DNA of 41,441 nucleotides from Clostridia bacterium (GTDB lineage Bacteria; Bacillota; Clostridia; Oscillospirales; CAG-272): positions 199,476 through 240,916 of the forward strand of contig JAFUJB010000016.1 in assembly GCA_017473865.1 (NCBI GenBank). Reading direction: 5' to 3'. Both the position numbers and the translations under genes were made by a program. The stretch's first letter is position 1. Each line of letters begins with the position of its first letter. The notes under the pieces were generated by a model. That model did not search any database. It saw nothing but the letters and a program-made list of their open reading frames with translations, and was not told the DNA's origin. Shown here piece after piece: positions 1 to 7,740 of the stretch.

Positions 1-545
1 TATTTGCAGGTGCTTTTTGCGTAAATATTATTGACAAGCTTGTACCGCATTTACATAAGATTACGGGTGTAGACAATGAGTCTCACCCCGAAAATCAGGA
101 ACAGCTTAATAAAGTATTGCTTTTTGTTATAGCCATAGCAATTCACAATTTGCCCGAGGGCATAGCGGCAGGTGTGGGCTTTGGCACGGGAAATACTATG
201 GAAGCGATGACGATTGCACTCGGTATAGCGTTGCAGAACGTACCTGAGGGTATGGTTATTATTGCTCCCATGCTTGCAACCGGAATGAGCGCGCGAAGAA
301 CGTTTATTATTGCTCTTATGACGGGCGTTGTTGAGGTGCTGGGCACACTGCTTGGATATTTTGCAGTAAGTATATCTAGTGCGATTTTGCCCTTTGCGCT
401 TGCATTTGCGGGCGGTACTATGTTATACGTAATAAGCGACGAGATGATACCCGAAACACACGCGCACGGAGCTGAGCAGGGAGCGACGTATTCGCTCTTG
501 GCAGGTTTTTGTCTTATGCTCTTGTTCGACGCCTTGCTTGGATAA
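1..545 (+). CDS. ZIP family metal transporter, 3' part (GufA-like)
   Basis: This is the C-terminal part of a ZIP-family divalent metal transporter; the frame is open from base 3 and the N-terminus lies outside the window. Two paired transmembrane motifs typical of ZIP helices IV and V are visible: HNLPEG in one helix and QNVPEG about 30 residues later. They line the metal pathway in this family. The second motif has Gln instead of the His of E. coli ZupT, which is typical of the GufA-like branch. Hydrophobic segments follow to the end, with a conserved-looking SDEMIPETH segment before the last helix. The expected role is uptake of zinc, iron or manganese across the cytoplasmic membrane; the actual substrate cannot be read from sequence. 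It ends just before a repeat-filled intergenic region. Confidence 0.88.
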   Translation, partial: FAGAFCVNIIDKLVPHLHKITGVDNESHPENQEQLNKVLLFVIAIAIHNLPEGIAAGVGFGTGNTMEAMTIALGIALQNVPEGMVIIAPMLATGMSARRTFIIALMTGVVEVLGTLLGYFAVSISSAILPFALAFAGGTMLYVISDEMIPETHAHGAEQGATYSLLAGFCLMLLFDALLG

Positions 546-575
546 CCCTAGCCACGCTCCCGCTTTTTTTCCCAA

Positions 576-637
576 AAAGGCGGCAACGCCGCACGACCTA
601 TGGGTCTGCAGAGACAATAATGCCCAATTGGTAGGGG
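576..637 (+). repeat. 62-nt perfect inverted repeat, left copy
   Basis: These bases match the reverse complement of 7391-7452 without a mismatch. The match stops at both ends: 575 and 638 differ from the partner. The pair lies either side of copA-metF-metH. Each copy carries the GGCGGCAACGCCGC hairpin at one end and GGTAGGGG at the other. Confidence 0.9.
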
Positions 638-704
638 ACGGCGCACACGAGAACCCCCAAAACTTACTTCGTGCGTTTCGGGGAACCCCTACCTCGACGT
701 CCCG
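630..704 (+). repeat. 75-nt foldback repeat, copy A
   Basis: The near-identical partner is at 14196-14270. The outer stem pairs GGGACG (635-640) with CGTCCC (698-703). An overlapping alternative pairs GGTAGGGG (630-637) with CCCCTACC (686-693). Only two bases differ between copies, and they are opposite each other in the outer stem (A638/T700 here, T14204/A14266 there). Confidence 0.88.
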
Positions 705-810
705 TTAAACCCATAAGAAAAGTTTTTGCGGTTTCAAAAGGGGCTTTTTTCAAAAAGCCTCTTTTGTGTGGGTTCGGGAGCAAAGCTCCTGACATAATAT
801 GCCTTTTCAC

Positions 811-836
811 GAAAACGCGAAAGCGTTTTCTTTTTT
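811..836 (+). terminator. intrinsic terminator
   Basis: An 8-bp stem GAAAACGC/GCGTTTTC closes a GAAA tetraloop (811-830) and is followed by six T residues. The same hairpin with a GAGA loop ends the repeat cluster after uvrA (19798-19824). It probably ends transcription from the ZIP gene. Confidence 0.85.
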
Positions 837-907
837 GAGCAAGTGTACCTATTTGCCCTCTTTAGCGGGGCGATGCTGGGACAGAAAAGTATTGTTTTTT
901 AATTTAC

Positions 908-936
908 TTGATTTTACAAAAAAACAGGTATATAAT
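908..936 (+). promoter_or_regulatory. promoter for copA
   Basis: TTGATT (908-913) and TATAAT (931-936) are separated by 17 bp, about 45 bases ahead of the copA start. A small inverted repeat, TCAC-TTC-GTGA, lies at 962-971 over the ribosome binding site. No CsoR- or CopY-type operator was recognised. Confidence 0.7.
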
Positions 937-979
937 AAAAATAATATAATGGGTTAATATATCACTTCGTGAGGGAAAT

Positions 980-3421
980 ATGAAAAAATATAGTGTAAAG
1001 GGTATGAGCTGTGCCGCTTGTTCCGCAAGCGTAGAAAAGGCGGCTTGCAAGGTTAAAGGCATTGAAAAGTGTTCGGTCAGTCTGCTGACAAACTCGATGA
1101 CCGTAGAAGGTAATTACGATGAACAAAAGCTTATAGAAGAAATCGGAAAGGCAGGCTATGCCGTTACCGAATTTGTCGGACAGCAAGAAAACAATACTGA
1201 CAGTTCGACAAGGTCTATTATAAAGCGCTTGCTTATATCTTCGGTAATGCTCATTATACTCATGTATTTTGCAATGGGGCACAATATGCTGAGACTGCCT
1301 CTGCCGGCTTTTTTTGAAAATAACCCCGTATATATTGCGCTGACACAGTTGGTGCTTTCAACGGCGATACTTATTATAAACAACAAATTTTTTGTAAACG
1401 GCTTCAAGAGTCTCGCGAAAAACAGTCCGAATATGGATACTCTCGTTGCGCTCGGTTCGTCCGTTTCTTATATATACAGTATTGCTATTCTTGCGAAGAT
1501 GCTTTTCGGAAGGAGCGACAACGGAAGTCTTCTTCACGAATTATATTTTGAGTCGGCGGCTATGATACTCGTTCTTATAACTGTCGGCAAAATGCTTGAA
1601 TCACATTCAAAGGGCAAGACAACGGACGCATTGAAATCTCTCATAAAGCTTGCTCCTAAAGTGGCTAATCTGCTTGTTGACGGCGTTGAGAAAACAGTAC
1701 CCGTCGAGCAGGTAAAAGTAGGTGATATATTCGTTGTGCGACCGGGCGAAAGCATTGCGGTCGACGGAATTGTTATAGACGGCATAAGCAGTATTGATGA
1801 ATCTGCCTTAACCGGCGAAAGCATACCTGTTGACAAAGAAATCGGGTCTTCGGTAAGCTCGGGTACACACAATCTCTCGGGTTTTCTTACTTGTAAAGCG
1901 ACACGTGTAGGCGAGGATACGTCTCTTTCTCAGATAATAAAAACCGTAAGCGATGCGTCTGCCTCAAAAGCGCCCATTGCGCGTATTGCCGACAAGGTGT
2001 CGGGAGTGTTTGTTCCCATTGTAATTTCAATAGCGATAGTAACTACGGCTGTATGGCTTTTACTCGGCAAGGATATCGGCTTTGCTTTAGCGCGTGGAAT
2101 ATCCGTTCTTGTTGTAAGCTGTCCGTGCGCACTGGGGCTTGCAACACCTGTTGCAATAATGGTGGGCAACGGAGTAGGTGCCAGAAACGGTATACTCTTT
2201 AAAACCGCAGAGGCGCTTGAAAATACAGGCAAGGTCAATACTGTCGTACTCGACAAAACGGGCACGATTACGAAGGGCAAGCCTGCAATTACCGATATTA
2301 CACCATTCTGTGATATGACACAATCGGAACTGGTTAAATATGCATATTCGCTTGAAAAAAAGAGCGAGCATCCGCTTGCAAAGGCTATTGTTGAATATGC
2401 TTTGCAAAACGAAACTGATTTTTTTGAGACCGAGAATTTCAGCATAAGGGCGGGAAGCGGTCTTTATGCCGAATATAACGGGAAAAGCATTTGCGGCGGC
2501 AACTTGAACTATATTTCAAGTGTTGCAAATGTAAATGAAGAAGCGAAAAATATTGCCGAAGCATACGCAAACGAGGGAAAAACTCCGCTGTTTTTTGCAT
2601 ATGACGGCACTTTGATTGGTATTATAGCGGTTGCCGATGAGACAAGGGCAGACAGCAAGGAGGCTATTGCTGCTCTCAAAAAAATGGGAATCAAGGTCGT
2701 TATGCTTACGGGCGACAACGAAAAAACGGCTAACGCCATAGGAGAAAAAGTGGGCGTTGACAGAATAATCTCGGGAGTTTTACCTGAGGGAAAAGCCGAA
2801 GCGATCAAGGAAATGCAGAAAGACTGCAGGGTTGCAATGGTAGGCGACGGCATAAACGACGCTCCGGCATTGACCGTAGCTGATACGGGAATAGCTATCG
2901 GCGCGGGCAACGATATTGCCATTGATTCCGCAGAAGTCGTATTAATGAAAAGCAGCATAACCGACGTTGTGTCTGCAATAAAAATCAGCCGCGCGACGCT
3001 GAAAAATATAAGAGAAAATCTGTTCTGGGCATTTTTGTATAACTCACTTGGAATTCCGTTGGCGGCAGGTGTGTTTATCTCGGTTTTCGGCTGGAAGATG
3101 ACGCCTATGTTTGGCGCGCTGGCAATGAGTCTTTCAAGCTTCTGCGTGGTTTCAAATGCGCTTAGGCTTAATTTAGTCAAGCTTCCAAAGGTATCGGCTG
3201 TCGAAAACGGACTTCAGAAAACGGTGTACATCAAGGGTATGATGTGCGAACATTGCGAGAACAGGGTACAACAGGTGCTGTTGTCGGTGTCGGGCATTGT
3301 TTCGGCAAAGGCTGACTATAAAAAGGGTATTGCAATAATAGTTACCGACGGAAATGTTGATGAAGATAAAATTATAAACGTGGTTAACGCGGAAGACTAT
3401 AAGGTCAAAAAAATAGTGTAA
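980..3421 (+). CDS. copA: copper-type P1B ATPase with N- and C-terminal HMA domains
   Basis: This is a heavy-metal transporting P1B ATPase that exports a monovalent metal such as Cu(I) across the cytoplasmic membrane using ATP. At the N-terminus is a heavy-metal-associated domain with the metal-binding motif CAAC (C11, C14). The transmembrane metal site CPC is at 381-383, the phosphorylated aspartate D425 is in DKTGT, the SEHPLAKA nucleotide-binding motif follows, and the hinge motif GDGINDAP starts at 622. Unusually, a second HMA domain with CEHC (C756, C759) sits at the C-terminus after the last helices, giving 813 residues. The start follows GAGGGAAAT. The gene leads a series of closely spaced genes: metF begins 13 bases after its stop, without a visible promoter between them. 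CopA is the natural name, but silver or another soft metal cannot be excluded. Confidence 0.93.
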   Translation: MKKYSVKGMSCAACSASVEKAACKVKGIEKCSVSLLTNSMTVEGNYDEQKLIEEIGKAGYAVTEFVGQQENNTDSSTRSIIKRLLISSVMLIILMYFAMGHNMLRLPLPAFFENNPVYIALTQLVLSTAILIINNKFFVNGFKSLAKNSPNMDTLVALGSSVSYIYSIAILAKMLFGRSDNGSLLHELYFESAAMILVLITVGKMLESHSKGKTTDALKSLIKLAPKVANLLVDGVEKTVPVEQVKVGDIFVVRPGESIAVDGIVIDGISSIDESALTGESIPVDKEIGSSVSSGTHNLSGFLTCKATRVGEDTSLSQIIKTVSDASASKAPIARIADKVSGVFVPIVISIAIVTTAVWLLLGKDIGFALARGISVLVVSCPCALGLATPVAIMVGNGVGARNGILFKTAEALENTGKVNTVVLDKTGTITKGKPAITDITPFCDMTQSELVKYAYSLEKKSEHPLAKAIVEYALQNETDFFETENFSIRAGSGLYAEYNGKSICGGNLNYISSVANVNEEAKNIAEAYANEGKTPLFFAYDGTLIGIIAVADETRADSKEAIAALKKMGIKVVMLTGDNEKTANAIGEKVGVDRIISGVLPEGKAEAIKEMQKDCRVAMVGDGINDAPALTVADTGIAIGAGNDIAIDSAEVVLMKSSITDVVSAIKISRATLKNIRENLFWAFLYNSLGIPLAAGVFISVFGWKMTPMFGALAMSLSSFCVVSNALRLNLVKLPKVSAVENGLQKTVYIKGMMCEHCENRVQQVLLSVSGIVSAKADYKKGIAIIVTDGNVDEDKIINVVNAEDYKVKKIV

Positions 3422-3434
3422 AGAGGGCAATCTT

Positions 3435-4295
3435 ATGAAAATAATCGATATAATCAACGGCAATAATCCCAGCCTTTCTTTTGAGGTATTCCCTCCGAAG
3501 ACGAGCGATAATTTTGAAAACGTACTTAACGCGGCATTGAAAATAGGCGAGCTTTCGCCAAGTTATATGAGCGTTACCTACGGTGCGGGCGGCGGCACGT
3601 CGGACTATACTGCCGACATCGGACAGGCATTGCTTAACAAGGGAGTTACACCTCTTTCGCATCTTACCTGCATTTCCTCGTCGAAAGAAAGAATACAGAA
3701 AGAATTACAAAAGCTTCGCTCAAAGGGGATTGAAAACATCCTTGCACTCAGGGGCGATATTCCGGAGGGCACGTGCAGGGATAATCTCGAATACAAGTAT
3801 TCAAGCGAGCTTATAAAAGAAATTGTCGACTTCGGCGGATTTTGCATCGGCGGAGCGTGCTATCCCGAATCACACCCCGAAAGCAAAAACAGCAAAGAGG
3901 ATATTGATAACCTTAAAATCAAGGTGGAAAGCGGATGCGAGTTTCTTACTACGCAGATGTTTTTTGACAACAATATTCTGTATAATTTCTTATACAGACT
4001 GTACGGTGCCGGTGTTAACGTGCCCGTCGTTGCGGGTATTATGCCTATTACCAATGCAAAGCAGATAAAGAGGATTATATCCATTTCGGGCAACACTCTT
4101 CCTCAGCGTTTCGTACGTATCGTTGACAGATACGGCGACAATCCGCTTGCGATGAAGCAGGCGGGTATTGCATACGCAACCGAGCAGATAATCGACCTTT
4201 TTGCAAACGGTGTGAATGCTGTACACGTTTATTCAATGAACAATTATGAAGTTGCAGAGGCAATCAAAAATAACCTCTCGGAAATTATAAAGTAA
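3435..4295 (+). CDS. metF: methylenetetrahydrofolate reductase
   Basis: MetF reduces 5,10-methylenetetrahydrofolate to 5-methyltetrahydrofolate, the methyl donor for methionine synthase, using bound FAD in a TIM barrel. The 286 residues match the usual bacterial length. Family landmarks are SFEVFPPKT near the N-terminus, SVTYGAGGG at about residues 47-55, ALRGDIPEG near 110 and the FLTTQMFFDN segment near 175. The start is supported by AGAGGGCAATCTT just upstream. It is followed, with a one-base gap, by the MetH activation-domain gene and then metH, so the methyl donor, the reactivation domain and the methyltransferase are probably made together. Confidence 0.95.
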   Translation: MKIIDIINGNNPSLSFEVFPPKTSDNFENVLNAALKIGELSPSYMSVTYGAGGGTSDYTADIGQALLNKGVTPLSHLTCISSSKERIQKELQKLRSKGIENILALRGDIPEGTCRDNLEYKYSSELIKEIVDFGGFCIGGACYPESHPESKNSKEDIDNLKIKVESGCEFLTTQMFFDNNILYNFLYRLYGAGVNVPVVAGIMPITNAKQIKRIISISGNTLPQRFVRIVDRYGDNPLAMKQAGIAYATEQIIDLFANGVNAVHVYSMNNYEVAEAIKNNLSEIIK

Positions 4296-4296
4296 A

Positions 4297-4890
4297 ATGA
4301 ATATACTTGAAAGCTTTTATGGCAGAATCGAGTCTGAAGAGCTTGAATATGCCGAAAACGAGGTAGCCTTGAGACTTAAAACTGACCGAGGCTATACAAA
4401 CGACTTAATTGAAAAATGTAAAGCCATTCTTCTTGAAAATGTAGACTGTCGTTATTCGGCAAAACGGATAACGCTCAATATTTCGGGTAATACTGTCGAT
4501 TTTGGCGGATTTACCGTTGAAAGCAAAGAACTTGCAAGACTGCTTTCGGGATGCAGTGAGTGCTATATGTTTGGCGTAACGCTCGGCAATCGCGTCGATT
4601 TCTTACTCAAAAGGCTGTCGGCGTCATCATTGGCAGAGCATTATATAACAGATGCATTGGCATCGGCTTTAGCGGAAAGCGCGGCAGATAAGGCGGAAGA
4701 TATTATAAAAGAAAACAGAATAAGTACAAACAGATTCAGTGCGGGCTACGGAGATTTTCCGCTTGAAAAACAAGCTGATATACTTGCCCTGCTCGACGCT
4801 CAAAAGCTACTTGGAATAACTCTTTCAAAAACGTATCTGATGACACCGCAAAAAAGCATAACGGCTGTTTTCGGCGTAAAGAATAACTGA
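4297..4890 (+). CDS. stand-alone MetH activation-domain protein
   Basis: This 197-residue protein matches the activation domain that forms the C-terminus of full-length cobalamin-dependent methionine synthase. In that enzyme the domain binds S-adenosylmethionine and takes part in reductive reactivation of oxidised cobalamin. The best evidence is the segment RFSAGYGDFPLEKQ (about residues 147-160), which corresponds to the SAM-binding region, followed by LLGITLSKTYLMTPQKS, and its place between metF and a metH that lacks this domain. The start codon is one base after the metF stop, so translation is probably coupled. I infer that it works in trans on the downstream MetH. Split MetH arrangements are known in Clostridia. 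Confidence 0.85.
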   Translation: MNILESFYGRIESEELEYAENEVALRLKTDRGYTNDLIEKCKAILLENVDCRYSAKRITLNISGNTVDFGGFTVESKELARLLSGCSECYMFGVTLGNRVDFLLKRLSASSLAEHYITDALASALAESAADKAEDIIKENRISTNRFSAGYGDFPLEKQADILALLDAQKLLGITLSKTYLMTPQKSITAVFGVKNN

Positions 4891-4903
4891 AAAAGGTGAG
4901 AAA

Positions 4904-7261
4904 ATGGGAATAATTGAAATAATAAAGCAAAAAAGAGTATATTTTGACGGCGGCACGGGTACGGTTTTGCAGTCGATGGGGCTTAAAGCAGGTCAGACTC
5001 CTGAAAGCTGGAATATTTCTTGCCCTGAAAAAATCGTACAGCTCCATAACGCCTATCTTGACGCAGGCTGTAACATAATAAAGACCAACACTTTTGGCGT
5101 AAACAAAGACAAATACGACAATTATGAAGAATTGATAGTAAAAGCAATCGACTGTGCGAAAAAGGCTGTTGAAGGCAGAAATGAAAAATATATCGCTTTT
5201 GATATAGGTCCTTCGGGCCGTATGCTCAAACCCTTCGGCGATATGGAGTTTGAAGAAGCCGTAGAGCTTTTTGCCGCAAACGTAAGGGTAGCCGAAAAAT
5301 GCGGCGTCGACCTTATACTCATTGAAACTATGAACGACTCATACGAAACGAAAGCGGCGGTAATTGCGGCAAAAGAAAATTCGAAATTGCCCGTATTCGT
5401 TACAAACGCATACGACGAAAGCGGTAAGCTTATGACGGGGGCAGACCCCTTGTCAATGATTACTATGCTTGAAGGACTGCGTGTTGATGCATTGGGTATG
5501 AACTGCTCGTTTGGCCCCGATAAAATGCTTGAAATTATTGATATATTTGCCGAGAATGCCTCCGTGCCTATAATTGTTAACCCCAACGCAGGACTGCCCA
5601 GAGTAGAAAATGGCAAGACCGTTTTTGACATATCCCCCGAAAGATTTGCCGAATATATGGTCGAACTTGCAAACAAGGGCGCGTGCATTTTAGGCGGTTG
5701 TTGCGGAACAACTCCCGAATATATAAAAAATACGGTTGAAAAGACGAATAATACAGAGTACAAGCTGCGGAAAAGTAACGGCAAAACGCTTGTAAGCTCA
5801 TATACGCATACAGTTGAAATCGGCAAATCGCCCGTGCTTATCGGAGAAAGAATTAACCCGACGGGCAAGAAAAAGCTTAAAGAAGCTTTGCGCGAGAACG
5901 ATATGAATTATATTCTCGGCGAGGGACTGATTCAGGCGGAGAAGGGCGCGCACATACTTGACGTAAACGTAGGACTCCCCGAGATTAACGAAGCAGAAAT
6001 GATGAAAAACGTCGTTGTTTCTCTCCAAGCAGTAACAGACCTGCCCTTACAGCTCGACTCATCCGACCCCGATGTGCTTGAAAAGTCGATGAGGATTTAT
6101 AATGGTAAACCTCTCATTAACTCGGTAACCGGTAAGGCTGAAAGTATGGAAAAGCTGTTTCCGCTGGTCAGAAAATACGGCGGAAGCATAATTGCTCTTA
6201 CGATGGACGAAGGCGGAATTCCGGAAAGCGCGGAAGAAAGGGTAGCCATAGCAGAAAGAATAATTAAAAAAGCGTCGGAATACGGCATTGAACAAAAAGA
6301 TATAATCGTCGACCCGCTGTGCCTTACGATATCGTCGGACAACAGTGCCGCAAAAACTACGCTGAAAGCGGTAAAACTGCTTAACGAAAAGGGAATAAGA
6401 ACAAGCCTTGGCGTATCGAATATTTCGTTCGGTTTGCCGAACAGAGAAAATATAAACACAGTATTCTTTGCAAATGCGCTTGAAAACGGACTTGACTGCG
6501 CGATAATGAACCCGTCCTCCGAGAGAATGATGGGTGTATATTATTCGTATAAAGCACTTAAAGGACTTGACGAAGGCTGTTTTGAATATATAAAATTCGC
6601 ATCCGAAAACGATGGTGCGCAGAGTGTAAGCAAGCCTTCCGAAAGTAATATTACTCTTGAAAAAGCAATCATAAACGGGCTGAAAGACGCAGCCGTATCT
6701 GTTGCAAAAGAGCTTGTTGAAAGCGAAAATGCACTTGATATAATAAACAACCGCATAGTCCCCGCCTTGAACGAGATTGGCAATGCCTTTGAAGAAAAAA
6801 GGGCGTATCTGCCCCAGCTTCTTATGAGTGCAGATGCCGCATCGGGCGCTTTTGAGGTTGTAAAAACCAAAATTGATACAAAGGATAAGGGTACGTCAAA
6901 CGGCTTTATTCTTGCTACGGTCAAGGGGGATATCCACGACATAGGTAAGAATATTGTAAAAGTGTTGCTCGAAAGCTACGGTTTTAAAGTATACGACCTC
7001 GGACGCGACGTTGATCCGTACGAAATATGCGAAGCGGTCGAAAAATATAATTGCAAACTTGTTGGGCTAAGTGCGCTTATGACTACTACCGTACCCTCAA
7101 TGGAAGAAACAATCAAGCTTTTACGCGCAAAATACGATGACGTAAAAGTAATCGTCGGCGGTGCTGTCTTAACGCAGGAATATGCCGATATGATTGGTGC
7201 CGACGCATACGCGAAAGATGCTATGGATGGCGTAAGATACGCCGAAAGGTTCTATAAATAA
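4904..7261 (+). CDS. metH: cobalamin-dependent methionine synthase, lacking activation domain
   Basis: MetH transfers a methyl group from methyltetrahydrofolate to homocysteine through a cobalamin cofactor. The 785 residues hold the usual modules in order: homocysteine-binding barrel (about 1-285) with zinc ligands in MNCSF and GGCCGTTPE; pterin-binding barrel (about 305-560) with IGERINPTGKKK; cobalamin cap (about 575-660); and cobalamin-binding Rossmann domain with GDIHDIGKNIV, in which H678 is the expected lower axial cobalt ligand. The protein ends after the cobalamin domain, roughly 400 residues shorter than E. coli MetH, because the activation domain is encoded separately just upstream. 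The ribosome binding site AAGGTGAG precedes the ATG. Confidence 0.95.
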   Translation: MGIIEIIKQKRVYFDGGTGTVLQSMGLKAGQTPESWNISCPEKIVQLHNAYLDAGCNIIKTNTFGVNKDKYDNYEELIVKAIDCAKKAVEGRNEKYIAFDIGPSGRMLKPFGDMEFEEAVELFAANVRVAEKCGVDLILIETMNDSYETKAAVIAAKENSKLPVFVTNAYDESGKLMTGADPLSMITMLEGLRVDALGMNCSFGPDKMLEIIDIFAENASVPIIVNPNAGLPRVENGKTVFDISPERFAEYMVELANKGACILGGCCGTTPEYIKNTVEKTNNTEYKLRKSNGKTLVSSYTHTVEIGKSPVLIGERINPTGKKKLKEALRENDMNYILGEGLIQAEKGAHILDVNVGLPEINEAEMMKNVVVSLQAVTDLPLQLDSSDPDVLEKSMRIYNGKPLINSVTGKAESMEKLFPLVRKYGGSIIALTMDEGGIPESAEERVAIAERIIKKASEYGIEQKDIIVDPLCLTISSDNSAAKTTLKAVKLLNEKGIRTSLGVSNISFGLPNRENINTVFFANALENGLDCAIMNPSSERMMGVYYSYKALKGLDEGCFEYIKFASENDGAQSVSKPSESNITLEKAIINGLKDAAVSVAKELVESENALDIINNRIVPALNEIGNAFEEKRAYLPQLLMSADAASGAFEVVKTKIDTKDKGTSNGFILATVKGDIHDIGKNIVKVLLESYGFKVYDLGRDVDPYEICEAVEKYNCKLVGLSALMTTTVPSMEETIKLLRAKYDDVKVIVGGAVLTQEYADMIGADAYAKDAMDGVRYAERFYK

Positions 7262-7390
7262 CCAAAAGGTTTAAACGGGGCGTCGGGGACGTCGCCCCCT
7301 ACAAATTATAATCTGCTCTTTACGGCTTCCGCAAACCCAAGTCGCAAAATTTTGCCAAACCTCGCTTCAAACGGGGCGTCGAGGACGTCG

Positions 7391-7452
7391 CCCCTACCAA
7401 TTGGGCATTATTGTCTCTGCAGACCCATAGGTCGTGCGGCGTTGCCGCCTTT
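7391..7452 (-). repeat. 62-nt perfect inverted repeat, right copy
   Basis: This is the exact reverse complement of 576-637. Together the two copies bracket copA, metF, the activation-domain gene and metH in opposite orientation, about 6.8 kb apart. Confidence 0.9.
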
Positions 7453-7531
7453 GCCTACTTTCTTTTTCAAAAATAAAGCGGGAGGAGCAAGCCCCGCCGC
7501 TTCGTTTTTGTACAAAATATGTATACCGTAG

Positions 7532-7559
7532 GGGCGGATTCTATATCCGCCCGTTTTTT
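7532..7559 (+). terminator. terminator-like foldback
   Basis: An 8-bp stem GGGCGGAT/ATCCGCCC with a TCTAT loop is followed by G and six T residues. It belongs to the GTAGGGG foldback family, but this copy also has the form of an intrinsic terminator. It is the best candidate for ending transcripts from metH, although it lies 270 bases downstream. Confidence 0.6.
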
Positions 7560-7713
7560 GCATTTCGGGAGCATATGGAATGCTCCCCTACCAATTAGGC
7601 AATATTATCTCTGCAAACCCATATGCCCTGCCGCGTGGCGGCCTTTCCTTAAAAGAAAGTAGGGGCTTTTTTCAAAAAGCGGGGGGCATAGCCCCTGACT
7701 ATTTATTCCCAAC

Positions 7714-7740
7714 AAAAAAACACCCGTACGGGTGTTTTTT
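7714..7740 (-). terminator. bidirectional intrinsic terminator
   Basis: A perfect palindrome, CACCCGTACGGGTG (7721-7734), is flanked by an A-run on the left and a T-run on the right, so it can end transcripts from either side. The stop codon of the dockerin gene lies at its edge. The flanking CTATTTATTCCCAAC sequence recurs inverted next to the hairpin at 14065-14086. Confidence 0.85.

Larger units (their letters stand above)
546..810. repeat. modular hairpin repeat cluster, copy 1
   Basis: This gene-free stretch is built from short modules found again at 7262-7740, 13871-14456 and 19384-19824. In order it has a GGCGGCAACGCCGC hairpin (579-592), a linker ending CCCAATT, a GTAGGGG foldback carrying a roughly 46-nt insert (630-704), a GGGGCTTTTTTCAAAAAGCC hairpin (about 738-765) and a GGAGC-AAA-GCTCC hairpin (777-789). 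It runs into a terminator at 811-836. I see no plausible gene in it. Confidence 0.8.
7262..7713. repeat. modular hairpin repeat cluster, copy 2
   Basis: This gene-free stretch between metH and the convergent dockerin gene contains four foldbacks of one type: GGGGCG/CGCCCC at 7277-7298 and 7373-7394, GGGCGGAT/ATCCGCCC at 7532-7552, and GGGAGCAT/ATGCTCCC at 7567-7587. It also has the right copy of the 62-nt inverted repeat, a GCCGC-GTG-GCGGC hairpin near 7634, a CTTTTTTCAAAAAG hairpin near 7667-7680 and a GGGGC-ATA-GCCCC hairpin at 7683-7695. No gene is supported in it. Confidence 0.8.

Noticed and set aside
546-980. A riboswitch or metal-sensing leader ahead of copA
   Set aside because: No known riboswitch core was recognised, and the structured part belongs to the dispersed repeats and lies upstream of the promoter.
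7262-7713. Repeated short units suggested a CRISPR array
   Set aside because: Units are of unequal length and orientation, spacing is irregular, and no cas genes are present.
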